From Hyparrhenia diplandra (lineage: Eukaryota; Streptophyta; Magnoliopsida; Poales; Poaceae): a stretch of DNA of 64,000 nt. A program made the position numbers and the translations under genes. The number at the start of each line of letters is the position of its first letter. Position 1 is the first letter of the stretch. Below, piece by piece: positions 1-10,900 of this stretch. The notes under the pieces were generated by a model. That model made no database searches and had not been told where the DNA came from. It worked only from the letters and a program-made list of their open reading frames with translations. Location: positions 1-64,000 of the forward strand of contig JADLZK010009311.1 in the NCBI GenBank assembly GCA_015847255.1, read 5' to 3'.

Positions 1-3000
1 CTCCATGAGCCTTGGCATGGCTCCTTGCTCAAACACCACGGGCCCTCCAAATCCCCACAACTTGCGGTGCACGAGGCATGGGAATGAGCAAGCACAAACA
101 ACGAGTGTCCCATTGATTGCAAGATCCTCATGGTCCACCGTAAGCTCTAGAATGCGGAGAGCGGGCAACCTCCCAAGGATTTGGAGATCCTCCTGGCTGC
201 GGCCGCTTCACTCCGGTCGAGAGGAAGGAGAGGCTCGAAGGAGGGTGGGATTTACCTTCAACCAAGGAGGCGGCGTAGCAAACCAGCAAGTTACTTCCCA
301 TGTGTCCAACTTAAACGAACTATAACATACATCGAATGCACGGAGGTTTTGAGGGGCTGTCACGATCCAACCGCCCAAGTACCATTCCCTTTTGTTTATG
401 GCGACTTTTAGGCGTGGATTTTCTAGAGCTTGTTTAGGCACTCCACCAAGGATTTGTCCACGCCGTGGTCACACTCCATGAAGGGGTCCTCATCGGAATT
501 GCTAGAGCCAATCACAAGATCCAACACCTTCGGCTGTTAGATGGGCCGGCTCTTCTAGCACCTTTGGTTTATAGTTGATCCGACCAGACCTCGAAGCTCT
601 TCAAGGGCTATCAAGCTCCATATCCCTTTCGGCACCCTTGTAGATGAATTGATGCCTAGGCACATCAATTGTGTTAGCCGGTACAATACTTGACGGCAAA
701 CATGCAATTCGGGTTGAACTCACATCTAACATTTGTAGAAATTGTAGGTTTCCTATTTCTTCGGGGAGGTGATCAATATCTGTATCTCCTAGACATATGT
801 ACCTCAAATGAAGTAAATTACCAAGATACTTAAGGCAGCCTTGTGAAAAATAGCACCCTTCTAAATCCAAAGACACGCAAAATGCAAAAGTTCTCAAGTA
901 TCGTTGGTATGGGGTCACCAATAGCGCATTGAAAGATAATAACCGACCTCACATGATGCTCTTTGCTCAATGTAACCTCAGATCTACCGTGACCAGCCTC
1001 GCCGGTTTGAAGAGATAGCCTCGAACCTTTTTTTAATGTAGATGAGTGAACCATATTGTTCTGTATAGTAACAAAATTCTCTTCACTTGACAAGGAACAG
1101 ATAAGATCAAGCACCATATCATGCACACGGCAAGATTCTACTACCTTGTAATTATATTCATCATACATGGTTGTGGGTTGGATCATGCTTCTATTTACGA
1201 GCTCATTGAAGAAATTCTCCCCTTGTTCAAATAAGCCCTTATCTTGATTGTCATGTTGGATAAAACCTTCAGCTATCCACAACCATATCAAACGGTCTTT
1301 TCTGATATCATAATCTTCTGGAATCATACTTAGATATAACAAGCAAGTCCTTAGATGAGACGGCATATCATAATAGCTGAGTAACAATACGCTTCTCATG
1401 TTCTCTATGGTATTATCCTTCTCAAGTCCAGTGCCAATAGCGTTGCACACATCATACCAATCCAATTTGTTTCTTCCTTTACTAGCCAGCAAACTAGCGA
1501 TCGTGATAATAGCCAAAGGAACACCACCACATTTCTTAAGTATTCTATTTGATACTTCTTCTAGTTGTTCATTAGGACAATTGTCTTTGTCTTCTTTGCC
1601 AAATATTCTTCTATACATTAGTACCCTAGAGTTCTCCCAAGAAAGGGGCTTCATCTCGTAAGGGACGGCCAATTTCTTCAAAGCAACCTTGAACTTACGA
1701 GTAGTTGTGATGATATCAGTATTCAGCATCGCCATTGGGCGAGCACACCTTATCATTTTCGGTGTGAGATTCCCATATGTCATCAATAATAACGAAGTAC
1801 CTGCACATATTGAACAACAAAAGCCATGTGTACTGTCATGTATGCCACTAAGCAAATTGAGAAAGAAAGTTGCAATCTTTCTTATATGCGTTGTGCATGT
1901 TATATAACCGAGGATCAAAGGTTCGTTAATGGGTACCATGATCATCCGCAGGGGGAAGAATATAAAAGCATCAAGGCGGACCCTTCCGATGGTCCACCAC
2001 ATTGATCATGTGAGCAATGCAAAGAAATAACCATGCTCGACATTCTAGCTAGCAACATACGAGGGCTTTTCGTATTGTAATGCAACGAATTTTCCGTATC
2101 TTTTCCGTTTAGATAGAAACATACGAGGGCTTACGTAAGGATCAAGATCAATTATATTAGTTCCCAAAGAATTTAACACATCTTGGGCTAATCCATAAAT
2201 TCTTCTTTACGAAATTCTGCAATCCTATTTTTTTATACAAATTTTGAAGCTATGTCCATGTGCGTTGTACATCTACTTGTTTCTAAGTGGGAAAAAGCCA
2301 AGCCACACCAAAACAAAGCTTCCGGTTTTGCTTACACTAAGCTAATGAATTAGTCTTGGAAAATGCTTCATCCACTTCACGTAATAGTCTCAATTCCGCA
2401 TTTCCAGAGAAGGATCTCGGGTTGTCAAAGATCATTACATGGACACACGTAAAAGAGCTCTAGAGTCTTGAAAACGAAGACTAGACAAGTGGCAATAATG
2501 GGTTCTCACTTTGAAGCCAAAGCAATTAAAATAGACAAGTATGGCATATAAAGGATAAGAGATAAATTGAGTGGCCCTAAATTGAGCCGGATATAATATC
2601 ATATTTGTCAAAATTTGTAAACAAAACTCCAAGAAATAAATTAATGACTAATTTTTGATTTATCCATACCTCTTCTCCTGAAGGTATCCTCTTAGCTCAT
2701 CAATAATAACATCGATACTTGCAGTACTATCCTTGTCGGCTAGTTGACTCAACATGCTCTTGAATAATCTATCCATATCAGGAGTTTGAGACACCGTTAC
2801 AAAAGCTGAGCATTCAAACTGTGCTCTTAACTTTTTTTTTTCTTCGACCGGGCCATTCACCCGTTTTGGTGCTCTTAACTTTTCATACACAGCATTAGCA
2901 AGAGTTGTCTTTCCTAGACCTCCAAATCCCACAATGGAAACTATCCTCTTTTCCTCCTTGGCCGCTTCATTGCCTTCCATCATAATCTTGATTACTTCAT

Positions 3001-3524
3001 CCCTTGACTCCTCAATGCCAACTAGCTCCGTTGGATTCTTGTAGCGAACCATTGCAACCAATGCAAGGGGATCAACTTTGACAGGCTTACCGACACTATA
3101 GTTAACCTCATACCTTTGGCGCCGGTCGTGCACCTCCTTGACACGACTCTTGATGTCTCTTATGTCAATAGCAATCTTGCGGCGAATCTTGGGCTGCATC
3201 AAGGACCCAAGGATCTTGTCAATGAGCTATTGGAAGCCATGCTTTTTGGCCGGCTCATGGTCCTTGACTTGCACCATGAATGTGTCGATGTTGTCCTCTA
3301 TGTCATACAACTCTCTTACATTCCCTGGCCCAAATCTTATCCCCCAGTAGGAAGGTCGTCGGCTGGAACCTTGGAGATATGCTCAAGAGCACCCTTCATG
3401 ATCTCGAGCTCATCTCGGAGGAACATGATCCCCCTTTCACCTCCTTTTGCAGCTTGTACTCATCGGCAAGGAGCTCGCCGAGCTTGGGGAGGAGGCTTGG
3501 CAGTGTCCCAAACACGAACTCCAT
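1..3524 (-). pseudogene. CNL (CC-NB-LRR) disease-resistance pseudogene, copy A, 3' end beyond window
   Basis: This is a relic of an intracellular immune receptor. Exon 1 (3524-2670) starts at ATG 3524 (MEFVFGTLPSLLPKL) and encodes the Rx-type coiled coil, a P-loop (GFGGLGKTT) and RNBS-A. The donor AG/GTATGG is at 2670/2669 and the acceptor TGCAG is at 1801. Exon 2 opens at kinase-2 (YFVIIDDIW), then GLPL (KKCGGVPLAI), RNBS-D (CLLYLSMIPEDYDI), MHD-type VHDMVLDL and LRRs (921-601 and 441-1). The frame is broken in the coiled coil (net one-base loss between 3300 and 3360), just after kinase-2 (about 1770), and again near 900 and between 600 and 440, where non-LRR sequence intervenes. A 48 bp in-frame insertion sits just after the P-loop. 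The motif RYKNPTELVGI and the intron group A with D. The family call is firm; the ligand is unknown. Confidence 0.9.
2821..2883 (-). mobile_element. LINE 3'-tail micro-insertion inside CNL-A NB domain
   Basis: The 15 bp sequence gtgctcttaactttt occurs at 2821-2835 and again at 2869-2883. It flanks 33 bp that on the minus strand reads CAAAACGGGTGAATGGCCCG followed by GTCGAAG and an A-run. That is a stem-loop (CGGG/CCCG), TCGA and poly-A, the same design as LINE ends elsewhere in this window (for example 63590-63630). The net addition is 48 bp, or 16 codons, in frame between YEKLRA and QFECSAF. The other copies lack it. It is best read as a severely 5'-truncated LINE insertion with a target-site duplication. 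Confidence 0.8.
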
Positions 3525-4330
3525 CGATCTTCTTGGCAAAAGGAGCCAAAGTTGTAGGGGTGTGGTTGAAGGCTTAAAGGTGAAGGAAGAAGGATTTCAA
3601 GTGGCACTAGGTGGCTGCCCTCGGCTAGTGCTCCATATATAGCTCCAAGCTGGAGCATGGAGATATATCTCTGGTGGACCACCTTTAAGCCTTTAAGCTG
3701 GAGCGATAGTTTTTATGCTGGTGGTCTCGTGTCGTCGTTGTGCTCGATGCAAGAGGCCTTTGCTTGCTTGTTGTTGACGCCAACAGCAACCTAGCTACTC
3801 CAGTAGTACGTCTCCTTTACTATCCTCCACATGCTTGGCTCAATAATGTGACGGTGATTCATCCATCACATGGAAGAGGCGAGGAAGCATCATTGATTTG
3901 ATCGCTTGAATGAAACGTACTGTGAGCGTTGGCAGTTGGCACACGTACTGTGACAATAAATAAGCTCGAGAGAGGCCAGGGCCCAGGGCAGCAGTTCATC
4001 TACGAGAGTACAGTACTAGCTAGTAACAAATCGTACCGGAGGAAGGCGAAAGCGAGGAAGCATCAATGATTTCATGCAGACTGTTATGGGCCTTGGGCTG
4101 AATCAACAATTCGAATCGGAGTGAATATTTTTAACCGCTTCCATTTTTTCCTCAGGCCCAACCGAGATGGGCGAATTCAACCGAACCCTGTAAATTATCC
4201 TTCAAAAGCTTAATATAAAAAAAAATCCTCCAAAATCTTCGACAATCGGATCCCATTCCCATCCCAATACTAGGTGGGAGACTCAAAATTTAGACACATG
4301 TGCGGCGGGGGGGGGGTGGTGGTGATGGAG
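3525..4330. other. 5' flank of CNL-A; no gene seen
   Basis: No coding region is supported. The first 100-150 bases read as leader sequence like that of the other CNL copies. The stretch around 3850-3920 (tccatcacatggaagaggcg) recurs at about 38415-38460, and partly at about 4045-4080. This suggests the 38 kb region holds the upstream flank of a lost CNL copy. The end is AT-rich, with a G-run at about 4306-4318 leading into the tandem array. Confidence 0.5.
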
Positions 4331-6260
4331 CTACTTCATTATTCTATCTGCGTATAATGCATGACGATGAAATTGAAGTTAGCTTATAGGCTGCATGGTT
4401 GTAATTCTTGGGCCGTAGGCCATCTCTATTTTTCTTGTGCTTTACATTTTTACCTAAGACATGTATGAACTGGCGGTGAGTGGTTGGGAGGACAACTAAG
4501 CATAATCAAACCAAATTTGCCTTCCTTCGGTGCTCTCAAGAGGTTGCTTCTTCTCGAATCCAGCGGAGCCGAGATTCCTCACGGCGCGCATATGCCGGCA
4601 GCTATCTCGCCTCTGTCACGGCCGTGACATATTCGATCCATCAAGCACGCCCACCAGCCGGATCCCTCTGATCCCTCTTTGTCTTTGAGAGTTGTCAACT
4701 ATTTTTGTGGCTTCGGTTTTTCTTCATTGGAGGTGCGAATACGGTATCTAGGACTGACAGCTCATTGCCGGGGGATGGAGCTACTTCATTATTCTAAGTG
4801 CGTATAATGCGACGATGAAATTGAAGTCAGCTAATACGCTGCATGGTTGTAATTCATGGGCCGTAGGCCATCTTTATTTTCTTGTGCTTTACATTTTTAC
4901 ATAAGACATGTATAAACTGGCTGTGTGGGTAGTTGGGCGGACAACTAAGCATAATCAAACCAAATTTGCCTTCCTTCGGTGCTCTCACGAGCTTGCTTCT
5001 TCTCCGAATCCGGTGAAGCCGAGATTCCTCGCATTGCGCATACACCGACAACTATCTCGCCTCTATCACGGTTGTGACATATTCATCCATCAAGCACGTC
5101 CACCAGCCGGTTCCCCTCTCGATCCCTCTTTGTCTTTGAGAGCTGTCAACAATTATTGTGCCTTCCAGTTCTTTTTCATTGGAGGTACGAATACGATATC
5201 GAGCTATTTCATTATTCTATCTACGTATAATGCATGACGATGAAATTGAAGTCTTATAGGCTGCATGGTTTTAATTCATTGGTCGTAGGCCATCTCTATT
5301 TTTCTTGTGCTTTACATTTTTACTTAAGACATGTATAAACCGGGCTGTGTGGGTGGTTGGCAGGACACCTAAGCATAATCAAACCAAATTTGCCTTCCTT
5401 CGATGCTCTCACGAGCTTGCTTCTTCTCCGAATCCGGCGGCCGAGATTCCTCGCCTTGCGCGACGCCGACAGCTATCTCACCTTTCGCCACGGTCGTGAC
5501 ATATTCATCCATCAAGCACGTCCACCAGCCGGATCCTCTTTGTCTTTGAGAGCTGTCAACTATTATTGTGGCTTCTAGTTCTTCTTCATTGGAGGTACGA
5601 ATACGATACCTAGGGCTGACAGCTCATTTAATTTGATGGGCGACCGGCCATATTGTTAGTTGCCAATGTGAATGGCTCGGGGGGGGGGGATCATCGAGCT
5701 ACTTCATTATTCTATCTGCGTATAATGCATGACGATGAAATTGAAGTCAGCTTATAGGCTGCATGGTTGTAATTCATTGGTCGCAGGCCATTTCTATTTT
5801 TCTTGTGCTTTACATTTTTACTTAAGACATGTATAAACTGGCTGTGTGGGTGGTTGGCGGGACAACTAAGCATAATCAAACCAAATTTGCCTTCCTTCGA
5901 TGCTCTCACGAGCTTGCTTGTTCTCTGAATCCGGCGAAGCCGAGATTCCTCGCCTTGCGCGTACGCCGGCAGCTACCTCACCACTGTCACGGTCGTGACA
6001 TATTCATCCATCAAGCACGTCCACCATCCGGATCCCTCTGATCCCTCTTTGTCTTTGAAAGCTGTCAACTATTATTGTGGCTTCCGTTATTCTTCATTGG
6101 AGGTACGAATACGATATGTAGGACTGACAGCTCATTTAATTTGATGGGAGACCGGCCGTATTGTTAGTTGCCAATGTGAACGGCTCAGGCCGGGGGGGAG
6201 GGGATCCAGCTACTTCATTATTCTATCTGCGTACAATGCATGACGATGAAATTGAAATCA
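4331..6260 (+). repeat. Tandem array, four full units of 423-511 bp plus a partial fifth
   Basis: Units begin with ctacttcattattctatctg at 4331, 4781, 5204, 5699 and 6210. Each contains, in order, tataatgcatgacgatgaaa, gtaggccatctctatttttc, an ACTAAGCATAATCAAACC block, and a segment centred on TCACG-CGTGA symmetry (a perfect 16 bp palindrome TGTCACGGCCGTGACA in unit 1, decayed in the others). Units end with a ggaggtacgaatacgat block, and G-runs occur near the unit 1, 4 and 5 boundaries. Short reading frames recur in each unit, but their similarity simply follows the DNA repeat. I do not recognise a family. Confidence 0.85.
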
Positions 6261-6321
6261 GACTAGACAACTGTCGTGATCATTTTCGAAAAAAAAACTG
6301 TCGCGGATCATGGCAGGGCAG

Positions 6322-6479
6322 CATTTTTTTTACGAACGTTGCATAATTAGCTCGTATTTCATTAATGGATTCCTTCATTATAAAACACTGAACCGGTGGT
6401 AAGCAACTTGGAATAAATCAAACAGCGACAGCCCTCCAAACCCAAAGCCTAACAAGATGAACCTGCAAGAAAAGATCTA
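6322..6479 (-). mobile_element. Possible LINE 3' end, split by the CACTA element
   Basis: On the minus strand this ends ATTAATGAAATACGAGC, then about 15 bases, then ACGTTCGTAAAAAAAA. That resembles the LINE tails found elsewhere in the window (TTAATGAAA, imperfect stem, TTCG, poly-A). Matching sequence would continue beyond the CACTA insertion at about 8593-8710. No target duplication was found, so this is tentative. Confidence 0.35.
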
Positions 6480-6936
6480 CACTAGTACAAAAAAAAAAAG
6501 ATCTTTTCTAAGATGGCTCCTGTTTCTTACACGACGGTTTACTTAGCAAACCGTCTGTAACTAGCTCCAGGAGCATTGTACACTATTGAAATGAGAATTT
6601 CCCTTTCGGTCTGAAAACCGCCCTACAAATTATTTTTAGGGGTTTTTCCATTATGTAAGCCATCACTAAACATGTATTAATTTTTAAGGATGATCAAGTT
6701 AAGAGAGCCACTTATGAAGAAAATGCGATTTTTAGGGACAGTGACTTATGTCAACTACCTCTAGAAATAGGTTGAGTCATCATCTCTAGAAATAGTTTTT
6801 TTTTAAAAAAAGCAATTGACTAAGTGTAGACTTGGATGAACAAATAAGTTTATAACTTTTTTGTGTGGATGAAGGAAAAATTTATATCAAAGTTGTAGAG
6901 CTTGACGAGGTCTACATACTTTTAGTTGAGTTATTA

Positions 6937-8033
6937 CTAGCAAAAATGCCCGTGCGTTGCAACGGGAGAAAAAAAACAATAGTATCTCTAGACCAACATA
7001 CTTCATTTAACTCGAAGATGAATTTTAAGAACCATGAACTAAGGACCGTTTGGTTGGGGATATGGCAAAACGACTTCAGCTATACAAAAGCATCTCCAAC
7101 AGTTTGGCAAATTTGGTTTACCAAATCTTATTGTTTGCCAACTTGCAAAATAATATGCGGAGGAGAAAATGAGTCCATCTCCAAGAATTTGGCATAATTG
7201 GCTTGGCAAAATCTTAAGTTGGACCCACCAAATGCCCGTGCGTTGCGACGGAGATAGAATTATACTGTTGTAACTCGTAAACCAATTTTTTGTTTTAAAT
7301 TGAGACTCCACACTGTGGTTAGGCACATCATATTAATTAACTCATATAAACACGGGCGAGATATATATTCCAATACATCTCGAAATGCACCAAATGCACA
7401 AGACAGAAAAACATAATTGAAGTGTAGATATGATGTGCGCAAATAGAAATTAGAGATGCGCAGGTAGACAACACGAAGGTTACAAAATGAAAATTGCACA
7501 TAAATTTTGATGGAAATTCTAGTTTTTATTGTCGGACTATATATTGTTTCGAGATATATGAGAGTTGTTATAACTTGTAAAAATTCGAATCAAGTCTGAG
7601 TTACATGTGATGCATCGAATTTTATCTTTTTATTTGTTCTTTAATATTATAATCATTTTATGCTAATGACATATTCGTAACTGAAAACAGGTAAAATAAA
7701 AAGAATTTATATTGTGAAATTATTTGTATTATAACACTATATTAAGAGAGAGAGAGAGAGAATTGATAAACCACCGGTGATGTTGATCCCTGCCTGCTCG
7801 GCATGTTGGCCCATGCGACCATGCATGTCGGCATGTTAGATTTGGATTTGGATTTGTGTCGTACTCGGAAAGAGGGACGTGTTGGGCGGACATAGGATTA
7901 TACGCACGACAGGAGGTGGCGCGGAAGAAAGAAGAGTCCGGCTGCAAGAAGATGTCGGAGGCAGAAAAAAAAAAGGCAGAAAAGGGAGGTGGGACTGAAA
8001 TTTTCTCTCTTTATTAGTAGGTATAGGTATAGA
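6937..8033 (-). mobile_element. Non-autonomous Helitron, 1.1 kb
   Basis: On the minus strand the element begins TCTATACCTATACCTACTAA (8033). It ends with a GC-rich hairpin (CCCGTTGCAACGCACGGG) followed by CATTTTTGCTAG (6937). It is inserted between host A and T, as Helitrons do: 8034 and 6936 give A and T on the minus strand. A second copy of the hairpin motif (aaatgcccgtgcgttgcgac) lies inside at about 7227. No Rep/helicase gene is seen, and an (AG)n run lies at 7747-7761. The boundaries rest on structural signatures. Confidence 0.8.
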
Positions 8034-8281
8034 TTTTGCTTGAGTTTTTTAGGGGCTATAAATATTAACTTCTTAGATTTTGAATTTTGAATTTTAAAAT
8101 TTTCCTTATATGGATGGAGACATGTCCAATATAAAAGATGCAGTGTTTGACGAGATCTAAAACTTTTTAGTTCAAAATTTTCCATTATTTAAAGATCGCT
8201 TACAAGCTAAAATATTAATTACAAGATTTATATATATTAGTACAAAAAGATGAAATATATATGTAGCCATAAGTGACTGTG

Positions 8282-8325
8282 TGGTGTGGTGGTAAGTGTG
8301 AGGTGAGAGGTTGTAGGTTCATACC
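8282..8325 (+). other. tRNA-like A and B box pair inside the CACTA element
   Basis: tggtgtggtggtaag (8282-8296) resembles a tRNA A box, and ggttcatacc (8316-8325) resembles a B box at near-tRNA spacing. No cloverleaf or anticodon arm can be folded convincingly, so this is not called as a tRNA gene. It may be an old tRNA-derived SINE head captured by the transposon. Confidence 0.4.
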
Positions 8326-8899
8326 AGTTCTAAATGTTTCTTTTAATCCAAAAATTACTTTTATGGATAGTTCACTTCAGTCAACTGACTCTAAAAGTTG
8401 ATTTCTAATGTCCGTTCTCTTGATAAAACCGTGTCTGAAAATCAATTTGGTCGGAGGATCATAAAACAGTCTATAAAAGTAATTTATTATTATAATCGAT
8501 GGCATGGTATATCGCTTTTTTGCTAAACGGCTCTAAAAATCAATTTTGAATGTTTTGTTAAAAAAAAAAAAATTTGCATTTGTGTACTAGTGTCATCAAC
8601 GCAATGGTTGCCTACAAATTGGAAGAACAGCATGGCGGCCAAGCATTCACCCGGTAAAAACAGCGACGGCCAAGCATTCTCTAACAAATGGGAGAAGAGT
8701 TAAATCCATCCATTTCCTCTGCACCGGCTGTTTTTGCACCAGCAGAGACGGCGTCATGCGACTTGTTGCTCAGGTAGCGTCACTTGTTGCTCAGGTAGCG
8801 TGACCTTCCTGGAGGTACATCTGCTACCTTCTGAGTTCTGAGTGAAAGGAACCTTCATGCATGACCGACGAGTATAAGGTGGGTTTGCACCTGCGGTGA

Positions 8900-9760
8900 A
8901 TGACAAGCACATATCTGCTGCTCTGTTCTTGCCTTAGTATACTCAGTAGCAAGTGCAAAACACAATGTCAACTTTGTGTAATTTGTGTTATTTTAGCAAT
9001 TTTTTTCCTCACCTTTTATGTTTCGTGAGGACTGTTTTATTTTACTTTAATAAAAAAAAACGTGTTGTTCGTGCTGTGCCAATTCTGTGCCACGTTTGAA
9101 ATTGTAACTTTGCAAATCGAGGAAAGTTTCAGATAAAAAATACTAGCTGGTCAAATGTTTTGCATCCTTTGCTGATGCTTCATCCTACATTTACGTGCCT
9201 CCCACCCTTCTGAAGAGTGAAGAGAAGTACTAGGAAACAGACACAAAATGGCTGAAATTGAGATGGATCACAAATTGTTTTGGTGATTCACAGTCAGATG
9301 TTTCATCCATTCGTATAAGCAGATAGGTGTGCAATACTCAGGAGCCATGACTGGACAATATGAGTGCAAGCTCAAGAAGGACTGCAACGCACAACTGGAG
9401 TGACAAACTGAAAATGAAAACTTAAGATTACAGTGTCTTCCTTGACTACTGAAAACGGCATGTCGGCAACAACTTGCAAGCAATTTGTGTGCCATCATTT
9501 TTCGAAATATTGTGTCTTCCATGTTGTTCACCTGAACCTTAAGAACAGTAGTCTAACGTGTTACCAAATTTGCTCTCTTTGAGTTCTGAACATTTGAACT
9601 TGCAATGCAACGCCATTAACAGTTAGCTGCTTGATGACGACCTTCTCTGCCTCCCAACGCTACAATCCTCTGCACCATACATGTCCATTGGCGACCTGGT
9701 TGGCTGCTTCATTCATGATGCCCAAAATTAAAAATAAAATGACGATTGACAGTCATCCAG
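8900..9760 (+). repeat. Footprint of a lost DUF716 copy (3' UTR and downstream flank)
   Basis: acatatctgctgctctgttc and the bases that follow match the 3' UTR of DUF716-1 (from about 18603). Similarity continues in order through ctttgctgatgcttcatcc, the cagatgttt block, ttacagtgtcttccttgac and gatgcccaaaattaaa (compare 18690-19290 and 24250-24530). No exon remains and no CNL follows, because Copia and LINE sequence begins instead. This is a dead unit of the DUF716-CNL amplification. Confidence 0.7.
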
Positions 9761-9960
9761 AGCATTGTTATTGTCATATTGTAGAATGACAAAGAGAATA
9801 GAAGAAACACCACACCCAAATGTGGGGTTGCTGGATAAATTTATAGAGTCACAATCAGTGGCTTTCCTAGCAATTACAGAGAAGAGACCTTGACTGCCGT
9901 AGCAGTCAAATCTCAGGCTCTAATGCTTTCCTAGCAATTATAAAGAGGAGACCTTGACTG
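9761..9960. repeat. Short direct duplication next to the Copia fragment
   Basis: Two copies of tttcctagcaattacagaga with its continuation (rgagaccttgactgc) occur at about 9863-9899 and 9927-9963. They may be part of the decayed retroelement 3' region. No gene is seen. Confidence 0.5.
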
Positions 9961-10143
9961 CTACTCAGTCGAAGCTGCTGGTTGTTTGCTAATAATATCT
10001 ATTACCCGCCCTCGGTCGAAGGCGTCAGGATTTCGGATGCGGAGACTGGACCAAAAATCCTCAAACAACGGAGTTGGCAGACCCTTTGTCATAACATCAG
10101 CGAACTGATACTTGGACGGCACATGGAGAAGAATTGGGCTCAA
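9961..10143 (-). pseudogene. Ty1/Copia polyprotein fragment (RNase H C-terminus)
   Basis: The frame reads HVPSKYQFADVMTKGLPTPL followed by FEDFWSSLRI. This is the conserved C-terminal end of the Copia RNase H domain, which reads H(I/V)P..Q.AD..TKGLP in plant elements. Only about 60 residues survive. The rest of pol, gag and the LTRs cannot be recognised nearby. Confidence 0.75.
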
Positions 10144-10885
10144 TCAAACATTCCTTAACCAATGTGAGTGTGAGTCCTGCCGATATATTATATTGATAAA
10201 TAGTAACCAAGTCATAGCTAGGCTCAATCAAATATTTTATTAACATATATTGTACACGTGAGTCCAGCTGATTAATGGATATATTTTAACGTGATTGATA
10301 ATTTAGTCTATATTTTTTTAATCTGTAATGGCACAGGTGGGTAATTACTTCTAAAACGAAATAGATCTGATGGTTATGGATGGTTAGAAAATTTTGATTT
10401 GTGGCTAGATCTTTTGATTAATGTGAGATTTCTAACATTTATCTTTCTTCCTAGCACGTTTGGTAATGATTAACGTGTAATAGTAACATAGGCTAGAGAA
10501 AAACAACTAATTGTATAGATTGCGACTACTTCATGAGATAGAATTTTTGAAACCGAATTAGTCCATGATTTAATAATGATCACAGATTAATTAGTCTTAG
10601 AGTAATAAGTTTGTCTCATGGTTCACTGACAGAATCTGTTTGTGTTTTTATTAGTATCCCAACACCACATGCGACGTGACATCTGACCTAAAATTTGACA
10701 CCCCAGAATATAAAAACCACCGAAGAGACCGGTTATTGTACCGTGGAGTCAAATCAAATCTTTATTTAAACACGACGAAAACCTTAAAAATTAGTTGGGA
10801 AGAACGAAAACCTTAAAACTTTAATGATTTTCTAAATATACTTCACTAAGTTCTTGCAACCACCAGTTTTCTAAGGTGCGTGATC
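10144..10885. other. AT-rich spacer, no gene seen
   Basis: The sequence is AT-rich and no supported reading frame, repeat end or RNA gene was found. tcaatcaaa.atttt motifs recur at about 10140 and 10207, which may be decayed retroelement sequence continuing from the Copia fragment. Confidence 0.4.
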
Positions 10886-10900
10886 AAACAAACACAGATG

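Larger units (their letters stand above)
6480..8592. mobile_element. Non-autonomous CACTA (En/Spm-type) transposon, host of a nested Helitron
   Basis: The left end CACTAGTACAAAAAA (6480) is inverted at the right end, ...TTTGTGTACTAGTG (8592). Subterminal repeats typical of the superfamily flank both ends (accgtctgtaac, accgccctacaaa, cagtctataaaag). The expected 3 bp target duplication is not preserved (cta versus tca), which suggests age. No transposase is visible. Removing the Helitron at 6937-8033 leaves an element of about 1.0 kb. Confidence 0.75.

Noticed and set aside
4480..6041. Small repeated protein family (frames of 60-110 residues in each tandem unit)
   Set aside because: The frames are open only by DNA repetition, with differing starts, stops and shifts between units. 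No protein-level conservation beyond the DNA is seen.
8282..8325. tRNA gene
   Set aside because: Only A- and B-box-like motifs fit; no acceptor stem or anticodon arm pairs.
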